NCBI RefSeq assembly: GCF_000372725.1
Contig: NW_005195149.1
Span: 111,396-145,993 of the forward strand
Reading direction: 5' to 3'
Source: Emiliania huxleyi CCMP1516
Taxonomy: Eukaryota; Haptophyta; Isochrysidales; Noelaerhabdaceae
DNA length: 34,598 bases
The translations under genes were made by a program, and so were the position numbers. Under the pieces are notes generated by a model. The model worked only from the letters and a program-made list of their open reading frames with translations. It had not been told where the DNA came from and made no database searches. Position 1 is the first letter of the stretch. Each line of letters opens with the position of its first letter. This document shows positions 8,624 to 18,600 of the stretch, one piece after another.

Positions 8624-9626
8624 GGTGACCGAACACGGCTTTGCGTCATTCCACGCGCCGTGTTCGAGGACAATAGATGACAATGGACCGCACCAGAAGC
8701 ACGTGTTCAGCCTGTTTGCCCCTGCACCGGTGGCTTCGAACGCTGTTGGGCAAATCTCTATGTCCTACGCGATCTCGCGCAGCGCAATGATGGTGCTACA
8801 GGACGAGAATGGCCGCCGTTGCGGCAACCCCCACAAGCGTGTCGTCTTCGTGAGACCCGATTTAATGCTCTTCCAAGACATCGCCTTCCACTCCGCTGAG
8901 TGGCGCAATCGCACGCGCACCGTCCATCTGGGTCCGGTGATACCCTCCTCCCGCTACCCCTCAGCCTACTCCGACAACTTCTTTTTAGTTGGCTACGACG
9001 GGCTGCAGATGCTCAGCGGCGTGTTTGTCGGCAACACGATCGCGCAGGCCGGTGGGGAGGTCCTAGCCTCCCACCATTGGCTACACCGTCGCGCGAGCAA
9101 CAAGAGTTTCAAGCGGATCCCTGGTGACGTCCAGTTTGCCTTGTACCGCGACTTTTTGAGTCCGAGCTTCTTTGGCGCCAAGCTCGGTTTCTCATTTTTG
9201 CGTGATACGTACAACATGACGGAGGAGCAAAGGAGGCACACGGCCGTACCGTCTACCTCGAACGCGACGCTCGACCAGCTGCTGGACATAGAATCAAATG
9301 CAGATGCAGGACCGGTCGGGTCGAGGCCATTGCTGCAAGCTGGCATCCAAGGAGGCAACGGCGGTGCATCAATGCTGCATAGGGATGGCTCCGCAAGAAG
9401 CGGATTGCAGATTGCCCTGCGTTGTACCCTGCGGCCAATCTGCTTGCCCGCTCGCCAGCTCGGAGTCCGGCATGAACACGAGCTCTTTCGCTTAGATCTT
9501 TTCGAGAATTTAAACAACAGAAGTCTCTCTCACAGCAGCTTTTCGAGAAACTCCACATGCAAACCCATGGGGAAGTGCGAAAGAGGGGGTGCAGCGAGTA
9601 CGCGTGAGAAGAAAAAATATTCTTAG
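8624..9626 (+). CDS. Probable glycosyltransferase-like protein fragment
   Basis: The frame is open from 8595, but a pyrimidine-rich tract ending TTTTGCCAG at 8623 looks like a splice acceptor, so the coding part probably begins at 8624 as an internal exon; its upstream exon is not visible beyond the hairpin arrays. Residues include ISMSYAISRSAMMVLQDENG, VVFVRPDLMLFQDI, and YSDNFFLVGYDGLQMLSGVF. A helix, an (R)PD motif and a later SDNFF-type motif are the usual layout of algal and bacterial glycosyltransferase-like proteins that lack annotation by family number. Similarity to anything plausible ends near 9290 (LLDIESNAD). The remaining frame to the stop is Arg/Ser-rich and may be intron or UTR. 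Donor sugar and acceptor unknown. Confidence 0.4.
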
Positions 9627-10115
9627 CTTTCTTGCCCCCCTCCGAGACTGGAGACAGAACCCACCCGTACACAGGAGAGATGGGACTGCCCCCCGCCCCC
9701 GCTTGCCCTGACTGCACAGGATAGCGGCGACACATAGCGGGGGGCACTGCGCAAGGAGGGGGTGTGTGAATAGCGCCACAAGACGCATTTTCTTCTCATA
9801 ACAAGGCTGTGAAGGCCCAAGGGGTTGTGTTTTTGTCTCTTGGGTCCGGTTGTGTTTGTGTGTGAGCTTGTGCGTCTTGGCCCGTGGTTGTGTTTTTGCA
9901 GCGCCATAGGAGGTATTTTCTTCTCAATATGGGCCGAGCGTGGTCGCCTCGGCCGGCGCCGCGGCGGCGCGTGCGACGGTGCTCACGCTGGTGCCTCCGC
10001 CGCCACACGCGGGTGGCAACGCTTAGGGTGGCGATCGGCTCGGCTGGAAGGGGGCTTTTGTCGCCTTCGGCAACACCGAGCGGGCGCTGCTCGACTTAGT
10101 GTTAGGGCATGCTGC

Positions 10116-10574
10116 ATGGCCGCGGCCGGAGGGGGGGGGGAGGGGGGGAGGGAGGCGGAGGATGCAGAGGCGGAGGCGGCGGCGGCGGAAGAGGAGGAGG
10201 GGGAGAGTGAGGGGGAGGCGGAGGCGGGGGCGGCACCTGTGACGGCCCGCTACGAGAAGGGCGAATACCGGTTCGCGCGGGAGAAGAATTGCGACCTGCG
10301 TTTGCTCGACTTCGAGACGTTCGGCGGCTTCGGGGACGGCGTCCGCAAAATTCTTCGGCAGGCGGCGGACCAGCTGAGTAACAAACTTTCGCACGCTCAG
10401 CACCTCGATGAGGTCACATGGACCACCAAGAACTGGCACGGGCTGCAGATGCAGCGCTTGTCTGTCGTCCTCCACACCGCCGTGGCGTGGCAGACGGTGA
10501 ACGAGCTAGCGTGCGGGGACAGCGGCATTGTGCACGGTGCTAAGTGCATTGCCGTTCTTAACGGAGTCGCTTAG
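10116..10574 (+). pseudogene. C-terminal fragment of a retrotransposon polyprotein-like ORF
   Basis: ATG at 10116 opens 152 residues: Gly/Glu/Ala-rich run, then YEKGEYRFAREKNCDLRLL, DFETFGGFGDGVRKIL, TWTTKNW and MQRLSVVLHTAVAWQ to TAG at 10572-10574. The pair 'ETFGGF...' and 'QRLSVALH' occurs at the extreme C-terminus of algal and protist LINE-like reverse transcriptase ORFs, after the RT domain. The RT palm (YADD-type) and an endonuclease are absent upstream, where frames are broken, so this is a 5'-truncated copy, as LINE-type insertion commonly leaves. Assignment is from memory of the pattern and could be wrong. Confidence 0.4.
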
Positions 10575-10597
10575 GCGGCTCCGGTGGTGTGCCGGTG
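10570..10597 (+). repeat. 28-bp direct repeat, copy 2
   Basis: Identical to 8026-8053 and overlaps the TAG stop of the RT-like fragment, as expected for a shared 3' UTR start. Confidence 0.6.
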
Positions 10598-10673
10598 ATA
10601 GTACTAGCACGCGCCAGTTCGCACCTGTGTCGAGCCTGTGTGCTGTGAGAGAGAGTTCTTTTGTTTAAATTCT

Positions 10674-11189
10674 TGTGGGCGGACTCTGCCGCACGATGGC
10701 CATCACGCTCGCACCTGCCGACCGCCGCCACGGCGGCGAGACGCCTCTTCCGCCACCGCGGCGCCGGTCACAGGCCAGCGCTATGCAGCTGCTGGCCACA
10801 CCGGGCCGGATTTGCCGGTAATCGTCGCCGCACACTCCTGCGTCCACGCCACTGTGACGTCTGGCGACGAGGCGCCGGCCGCCAAGCTTCATCGCCAACG
10901 TGGTCGCTCGCTGGTCCTCTCGGCTCGGCCACGCGTCGGCCCAGCTCGCACGAGCTCCAGACAGCCACCGGCCGCCACGCGTAAAGCGTACGGGTCGCCG
11001 GCTCCCTGTTGTGCTCTCACCCTGGCCGGCGTAAAACTGTACTGGCAGTTGTCATGCCGTACCCGTCGCGTTTCGAAAAAAAGCCCTCGATCGACCCCTC
11101 TACACGCACCGCGCCACCGCTCTCCACAACTGCTACCGTGGACATCAAGCTCCTCGACTCGATCTGCGGCTACGACGGCGCTCTAGCTG
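10674..11189. other. No gene supported
   Basis: GC-rich; several overlapping short frames on both strands, all Arg/Pro/Ser/Ala-skewed and without recognisable motifs. Confidence 0.4.
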
Positions 11190-11935
11190 CTGGCTGTCGC
11201 GGGTGTCTGGCGACCCGCTCAGGCTTGCGAAACGGCCGGCCGTGGCGACGTGTTTCGAGCTCGGTGGTCTTCTCCGCGCGGCTGGGCCCGCCCCTAGTCG
11301 GGGCCGACCCGCCCAGTCACTGGGCAGCGCTTGCGCCGTCGTCCTGGACGACGGTGTGCTGGTGCATCCGGGAGGCTCCGCGGGGCTGCTCTAGCAGCCT
11401 CGGGAGGGTCGAAAATCGAAGCCGGAGCAGCGGACCACGGAAGCTCCACGGACGGTGAGGCGGGCTGTGGTTGGCCCCCCCCGACCGGGTGAGGGAGTGG
11501 CGCCCCGGGAGTGCCGCTCCGGCGACGTCCGTGGCCTCAACGGCACTGTGACCGCGGTGCTCGCTCTCGCGGCCGTCTCGCGACCCGCTCGAGACGAAAA
11601 CCGGACCGGCCGGTGCGACGCACCGCGAGTGGGATGGTCTTCTCCGCCCGGCTGGGCCCGCCCCTAGTCGGGGCCGACCCGCCCGGTCACGGGGCAGCGC
11701 GTGCGCCGTCCCTCCGGGATGTGAGGGGTCGATGAGTCCCTCGGCCCGCGCGGAAGTGTCTCGGAAAGGCCCCGTGGAGCCGGACAGACAACGCAGCCGC
11801 GAAGGGCCCGAGGTGCTTCGCCGACGGTGAGGCGGGCTGTGGTTGGAGCCACCGGGCGGGAGGCGGGCATGGTCCACCAGCGGCATGGCTGCGAGCACGC
11901 TGGCCGGCTCCACGGCACTGTGACCGCGCTGAAGC
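11190..11935. repeat. Tandem repeat, unit about 370 bp, two diverged copies
   Basis: Blocks recur 369-372 bp apart in the same order. GACCCGCTC is at 11213 and 11582. A long block starting GGTCTTCTCCGC is at 11266 and 11636. GACGGTGAGGCGGGCTGTGG is at 11451 and 11823. CGGCACTGTGACCGCG is at 11541 and 11913. Sequence between blocks is less alike. No ORF spans both copies. Confidence 0.75.
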
Positions 11936-12047
11936 AGCCCTCGGCAAGGCCCCTGAGGCCGCCGGAGAGCCTAAAAGTGTGAGCGGGTGCGTATATAACG
12001 GGAAGGACAGTACTCCCGAGCCGGCTAGGGCGTTGGAGCACCTATGG

Positions 12048-12217
12048 AATGGCGCCGATCCCGCATTTTCCCCGGGGCTTACTCGAACCCGCCGCCACCC
12101 GTACCTCGCTCCAAACCACGCCGGAGCAGCTCTGGTCGTGCTCGGGACGGGGAGAGGAAAGTTCGGGGCACAAGAGCGTCGAGTAAGCCCCGGGGAAAAT
12201 GCGGGATCGGTGCCATT
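12048..12217. repeat. Foldback element with 39-bp near-perfect inverted arms
   Basis: Arms 12048-12086 and 12179-12217 match at 38 of 39 positions (core CGCATTTTCCCCGGGGCTTA), separated by 92 bp. It is similar in overall size to the foldback at 1769-1940 but unrelated in sequence. A TATATAA stretch lies about 55 bp upstream (about 11991). Confidence 0.8.
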
Positions 12218-12521
12218 ACCCGTGGCCCGGGATCCGGCGGCGAAAGTTTGGTCCCGTTCGGCCAAACGGGCGTTAGCGGCTGTGGTTTCGGCCTGCACCC
12301 TCTCACGGCTCCGAGAGGGGCTCGAGAGGCCGGAGACAGGTCCACCTTGGCGCTCGCGTCGAGCTGCGAGGCCGGATCCGAGGCCGCCAGGCCGTTGGTA
12401 GCACCAGATGGAAGGCCCGTGCAGCCGATTTTTATACGCGAAAAGTACCCGACGGACTCACGAGGGCACACACTCGGCGGTCTCGCGACACAGACGGCTC
12501 ACGGGGAGGAAAGAACAGAAG
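12218..12521. other. No gene supported
   Basis: GC-rich spacer between the foldback and the 3' end of the transposase-like gene; only composition-driven frames. Confidence 0.4.
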
Positions 12522-15181
12522 CTAAGGATGGGGACGCGGGTAGGGGTGCCGTCTTCGAGTCTGGCGGCTCGCCCGGGACCAACGCTCGAGCCTCCGCCCC
12601 TCGGACGGGATCCGGAAAGCGCGCGTACCACCGCGTCGGCGGGCGGCGGAGCTGGCGGGAGCGGCACGACCGACGGCGGCGACGCGGGAGACCGTGGCGT
12701 ACGCGTATCGCTCCACCGCCTTGTTGAGCATCGCGGTCACGCGCTCCTCGCGGCGCTCGAGCTTCTCCGCCGCCTGCGCCTTGAGCGCCTGCCGGCCGGC
12801 GTCGCGCGCGCTCGCCACCTCGAGTCGCGCGAACTCGACGAGCGACTCGCGCTGCCGCTCGGTGAGGCCCGAGTAGAAGTAGCCCCCCGAGTGCGCCTGC
12901 GCCGCGTGCTTTCGCTTGCGTCTGTCGTGTAGGGTGTTGGGCGGCCGGTCGAAGTCGTGCATCCGCATCTGCTGCGCCATCCCCGACACCGACTCAACTG
13001 TCGCGTGCCGCCACATCCGCATGAGGATGTCGAGGCAGCCGAAGTTCGACTCGACGCGGTCGTTGGTCGCGTGCGCGCCGGCCGTCGCAGCGTTGCGGCC
13101 CGTGGATGACGGTGCGTTCGGAGAGGCGGTGCATGCCCAGCGAGTCGGGCGGCGGCCCGCCGTCCTGCTCCCAGCTGCCGTCGCCAAACCTGGCATCGTG
13201 GACCTTCGACCAGCCCGCAATATGCGCCCGCCCGTGCGCGAAGAGCTTCTTGTCGACGAGCTCGGCGAGCGCCTCCGACGTGCCACCTGCGGAGAGCACT
13301 GCGCCGCGCATCACTACGTCGACCGTCTCTCCCGCCGCCGCCCCGTGCTCCTCGATCTGAGTATTGGTCGATACGACGCCGAGGCCGAACTTGCTCGACT
13401 CGTCGATGCCGAACGAGACGACGCGCTTCGCCTTGGCCACGCGCACGTGGTTGATGCACTCGCCCGCGATAGTGAGCTCCATGCGCCGCGCCCGCATCTG
13501 ACGCGCGGCCGGCTCGTGGTACACGACGTCGGGCGCCAACGCGTTGAGCACGTCGCTGATGATCTTGGGGACGGCGCCTGGAGGCGTGCGGCGCGACAGC
13601 GCCGCCCACTCCAGCGGCCGGAGGCGCCAATCGCCCGCCTCGAACCGCCCGCGCTTATTGCGGCGCTGCTGCGCCGCGCCGCCGCCCTCCTCCTCGTCAC
13701 TCTCGCTCTCGCTCTCGCTCTCACGCTCCGCTCGCAGCTCCTCGACCTTGGTCTTGAGCTCCTTCACCTGGAGCTGCAGCCCGGGCAGCTTCGCCGTGTC
13801 GCCCTCGACGGCGCGCGCCCGCTTGCGCGCCCTCGCCACCTCCGTCGTCTTCACGTCGAGCGCCGCCGCGTGCGCGAGGCCGGCGTCCTCGAGCTTCTTG
13901 TTTGCGCGCGCGAGCTTCTTCGTCAGCATGACAACGCGCACGTAGGACGCGCGCTCGACGGCCGCGTCAAAGTTCCGCTTGCGCGTGGCGAGCTGCGCCG
14001 CCCGCGCCGCCTTCTGCGCCTCGGAGTAGCCGCGCTGCTGCGCCTCCTTGTACTTGCGCGCGTCGGCCCGCTTGCGCTCGGCGCGCTTCTTCGCCTTGTG
14101 GAGCTTGTCGGCGAAGTCGGCGCGCTCCGCGCGGCAAATCGCCAGCTCGCGCTCGAGAGCGGTGTAGGCCGCGGATTTCTGCTTGATCGCCGCGGACAGC
14201 GCGGCGTTCTCCTCGATCATCGAGGGAGCAGAAGGCAGCGCGGCGGCGGCCGGCGGCAGGCCGAGAGCCGCGCGCAAGACTGGGCCGCGCCTGTAGATTA
14301 GGTCGGCGACGCGCGTCGCAGCCCACGCTTTAAAGCGCTTCGGCGGCCTCTTGCGCAGCGGCGGCGGCGGCAGCCCACCAAGCCCGCCACTGTCCGGGTT
14401 CTTCTTTAGCAGCGAGTTGTACGAGAGGAGGTGGCCGACTGTCACGTCCTTGCGCGCGCCGCGGCCCTCCCAGCCATCCACCGCCTTCTTCACGGCCTCG
14501 CACGTCTCCTTGTGCCACTTGCCGTCGACGACCCGCTGAAACGGGTCGTAGTAGCCAGCGGGCGCCAACGCCGTCGCCCAGCCCGCCTGCTCATCCGCAG
14601 CCTGCGCCGCGAGAGGCGCCAAACCCGCCGCCCATTCGGCGGTGTCCTCGGCGCTGGACTCGAGAAGGACGATGAAGAGGGCGATAATCAGCACCTCCGT
14701 ATCCGTGGCGTCGGCGTGGTGCCGAACGAAGAACGTGTCGCCCTTGGAGGTGATGGGGGACAGGAGTTTCTCTCCTGCGCAGGCGCGTGAGCGAACGTCA
14801 GCGCGCCGAGGTCCACTGCATGTCACTGCACCCGTTGTGGCCGCGCGCACCGGATCGGCCAGAAAGAGCATCGCCAACAGTCGCCTTGAGGGCCAGGGCG
14901 GCCCCGGGGAAGCCACCGTGCACCCGCCCGACCTATGCAAGGTGTTTGGCAGCACTTGGTGGCTTGAGGCGTGTCTCACAGCCCTGGCCGTGAAGCGCCC
15001 CCGCCCCGGCCTCCGGCGACCCGACGGCCGCCTCCGCGGCGGCGGCGCCCTGCGCGTCCAGCTGCAGCTCGATCGCCAGGGCCAAGCAGTCCGGGCAGCC
15101 GGGCCCTGAGGCCCCCGAGCAGTGCAAACATCCATCGCTTCCATGCCTCGAGGAGCGATCTACCGGTTCCTCACCCGTCAT
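12522..15181 (-). CDS. Unrecognised coiled-coil, transposase-like protein with a frameshift
   Basis: Probable exon 1 starts at ATG 15181 (MTGEEPVDRSSRHG) and has a CxxC...CxxC zinc-knuckle-like motif (CLHCSG, CPDC). An intron ending at 14775 (CTGCGCAG) leads to the main frame (GEKLLSPITSKGDTFF) that runs to about 13100. It has a long basic coiled coil, a Ser/Glu-Asp run, then VVSFGIDESSKFGLG and later LGMHRLSERTVIHG. There the frame breaks by one base in a run GGGCC near 13096-13100 and continues in the next frame as RNAATAGAHATNDRVESNFG, CLDILMRMWRHATVES, then SGGYFYSGLTERQRE, ending near 12522. An acidic residue in a beta-strand (GIDES) followed much later by NDRVESNFG suggests an RNase H/DDE-type nuclease, but I cannot name the family. 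The frameshift is a sequencing error, decay, or recoding. The donor of the first intron is unclear. Confidence 0.45.
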
Positions 15182-15686
15182 CGTGACGCCGAACGAAAAC
15201 GCCTCTCAACCTCCTCGAGATTCAGTTTGGGTTTGGGGCTTGGAAAATGAAGGTTTTAGTGGACCATATCCCCCCCTAGAATTCGGCGCGCACCACGCCC
15301 TAACTAATAATTGGTAATTGCTACTTTAATTGGGGAATGCACTCTCAACGCTCACGCCCGGGGCCCCGGCGAACGCCGCGGGCCCTAAAAAAGGAAACGA
15401 AAGTAAGTAACCTTGTTATTGAGAAGAAAATACCTCACACGACAGACAAGGCTCAGACGACGGCGCTTCCTTAGAAGCAGCGTCGTCCTCGCCACAAAAG
15501 CCGCCATCCGAACTCCCCTCCTCCGAACCCGCGCCCCACCCCAGCCTCCCCGCCCCTCCCCGCCCCACCCCACCCTCCCCGGACCTTCCCAAAGTCCCAC
15601 CCCGTCCCGACCCACCCCGCCCTCCGGACCCTCCCCGAGGCAACACTCGGCTCCGTCCTCCTCCCGATCCCCATCTGCGCGTGCAC
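15182..15686. other. Intergenic spacer
   Basis: AT-rich patch at 15295-15345, a GC palindrome near 15358-15385, one reverse copy of the AGAAGAAAATA motif at about 15417-15435, and a C-rich low-complexity tract (15500-15670). It contains the 3' UTR of the giant gene. No gene seen. Confidence 0.5.
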
Positions 15687-18600
15687 TCAAACGGGGAAAT
15701 CAAGGTGGACGCCCAAGATAAACGAGACGTCTGCAACTGCTCCGTTGCCATAGCTTGGAGCGTTGACATTTTTGTCCGGATGGTCTGTAGTTTCGCTGCT
15801 AGGATTTGCCACCGGACTTTGTTGCTCTTGTAAGTCGCGCATTCTTTTCCAATCACTCGGCCTTCTCCAATCAATGGCTTCTGTACGATAGTCTCCAATA
15901 GTCTTGCCATAGAAAAGCGCAGGGTGGACTGTCTCCGCCTCATTAATGTTCTTTGGGAAAGCGTGCGCAAATGCGTTGGGGGGTGATATGTGCACAAAAG
16001 GATCGCGATAAATTGCATCAACCAATGCGAAGTAGTAGCCCTTGCCCACGGTTGGCAATATTCCCGAGGGAATATTCCTTCCCCACGCGGCAATATTCCT
16101 GATGAATCGAGACGAGAAATCAAAGCTTGCCGCAATGGCAACTTGGGACTTTCGCTCCAACGGCTGCTCGTAGGTGAAACACAGGGGAAGACTCGACGGG
16201 CACAGCTTGACTCGGGCGTAAGGTGTACCGTGGTCTGTCTTGGTTGTTCGATAAACGTTGAACTCGCCCAAAAAATTCAACGTAAAGACTTGTTTGAACA
16301 GCGTTTCGAACCACCTTCCCAATCCCAAAAGTGCTGCATTTCTCCCCCAGGCATAAAATTGCCAATTCATGCGCGTTGCTTCATCGGGGCACTTCTCGGG
16401 TACTCCGTTTCTCGAAACAAACGGGGGGTTACCACGGAATTCGGATGGTAGATCAAAGGCTGAATCAGAAATGTAGAATGATGTTCTCGACACTTCCGCC
16501 GCCTTCTCCCGTAGTCTGCTGGCTGAGTTTTGCAAGTTCGCAATGTACGCTTTAACCTGTTGCTCCTCGTTGCCATAGAATCTATACGAACCGAAGAGTC
16601 CACTATTGTAGATGATATTGTTAATCAATTCGAAGAAAGCCCGGCTGGGGAGGATCCCGGTCCAGAGGTGTGGTGTCAACGCGCCACGACCGTCCAAACT
16701 GTACAACATGAAGGTCATTGCTCCGTGGATTTCGGACACGTAATCCTCGCAAGCTCTCGCCCAAGAAGACCGTTGGCGAACCTCTCGGCACTGACAGCTG
16801 TAGTATTGCGCAAAGGGGCTTGCGAAAAATGTATTAGGCGATCGGGCTCCAATATATTGGTATCCTCCCCAAACCTCCTTAAACGCGCGCCGAGGATCTT
16901 GTAAACAGAAAGCAAGCAATTTCTCGACTGTATCAGGGGTATCAGCAAACGGGAGGGCCGTTTCCCACTCCTCAATAGAAAAGAACAGGTCGGGAATCAT
17001 CTCCTCCGTGTTGAACCTCTGCATGCACAGGTGCGTCTTCGCTTCGTTCACTGCACTGATGAGGTCGTCCGTTGCCTGCAAGATTTGTGTCTTGTACTTG
17101 AAGTGTAAAGAAAGTTTGAATTCGGCATACGGGATGTTCAGGCCAATGCTTTTACGGGGGGCCTCCAGCATAAACCTTTGGTGTATGTCATGTCCACCGG
17201 TGAGGTATCCACGAATTGAAAGCTCAATTTGGTTTACAGGTATAGCGCTGCTGAATGTCACCGCGCCTCCTTTGCTTCGCAATGGCCAAGAAAATCCAAA
17301 AAACGAGCCAATTTTTTCAACGGGATCAATGTTAGGGATGAGATACGTCAATGGGAGAGGGAAATTGTCCGACAAGATTGAATGGCACCCCAAAGACCAA
17401 GGATGTTTGCAGTCTGGCGGCGACGGCGGGGTCGAGGGTGAAGGGGGCGGCGAAGAACAGGGGCAGCCGGTGCACGTAGTACCACAGAGCGCTTCCACGT
17501 CAGGACAAGTCCTGCTTGCAAGAGCGCCACATGTTATCGGGACACCGTCGACAACTATGCAAGTAGCCTCCTTATTGCACCCTTCTTCGGAAGACTCTAG
17601 CCGCCGCCGAGCCCCGTCGCTAATGTTGGCCAGAGCGGCATCGCTAATGTTGGCAAACGCCTCGGACGGATCTCCAGTTGCACTAATGGCGGCCGACACC
17701 CGACCGAACAGACGCCTCGTCGCATTGGAAACTGCGTCGCGATCGACGCCAAACCCGGTGCAAACCCGGACGGACTTGGGCAGCTGGTCGCAGCTTGCTG
17801 CGTCCAATCCCCACGAATCGGCCAGCTGCTGAATGCCAGGGATGGGAAAGGCGGCCCACTGCGTGCACTCCAAAAAGCTCTCTGCAAAGTCGGACAAGTC
17901 CTGATTCAGTGCCTCCTTGTCGAGAGCATCTGGCACACGTTCCATGAACGCTAGGTAATGCAGGACCGCATCAGCAACCCCCGGGACCGACCAAGTCGGC
18001 GCAACCAGGGGACCGGAGACTTTCGCCAATGCGTGCATCACGCAACTGTTGCTGCCGCTCTCTCCACAATCCAGCAGTTCCGGCAGTTTCGGCAGCCCGC
18101 CAAGCAGATCGTCGGTCAAATAATCCACGACCCCGTCAAAGTCCTCCGCGAACCGCGCCAGGCTCACCGAGAAGGCGTCGGTCACCCCGCTCGTGACGCT
18201 CGCCACGGTCTCCCGCAGCGTTTCGAGGGGCGCGAGGATCGCGTCCGTAATCCTGTCCAGAAAGCCGAAGCCCGGGAAGCCGAGGCTGATGGGCGGCATG
18301 ATCTTTTCCAGCACGACGTCCACCGCCCTATTGACGATCCCCCAGAGGAACCCGACCAAGGGTATGCGCTTGATGAAGCGCTCCACACTGCCAAGGGCAC
18401 GCCCCATGTCGGTCAGCCCGACGTTGAGCACGAACCACCTCACATCGACTCTCAGCCTGCACCTGAGAATGCGCCTGCACCTGAACTTCACCTTGATGCC
18501 GGTTGGCACTCGGATGGCGACGGCCTTCCTCTGCCAACCGAGCACGGTCTCCATGATGCCGATGACGCGCCCCACCGGACGCAGTCCTCGGAGCATGATA

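Larger units (their letters stand above)
9505..10673. mobile_element. Retroelement remnant bounded by a 33-bp inverted repeat
   Basis: 9505-9537 and 10641-10673 are inverted copies matching at 31 of 33 positions (core AGAATTTAAACAA and CTCTCTCACAGCA). The interval holds an RT-type C-terminal ORF (10116-10574), the 28-bp repeat copy 2 (10570-10597), and a repeated motif TATTTTCTTCTCA at about 9604-9620 (reverse), 9790 and 9912. Element type is inferred, not proven; no RT catalytic motif is present. Confidence 0.4.

Noticed and set aside
12916..14301. 461-codon plus-strand frame
   Set aside because: Arg/Leu/Ala-skewed shadow of the coiled-coil region of the transposase-like gene.
7754..15750. 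Shared CAACTGCTCCGTTG at about 7754 and 15736
   Set aside because: Fourteen bases shared once in a 34.6-kb window is expected by chance, and one copy is coding.
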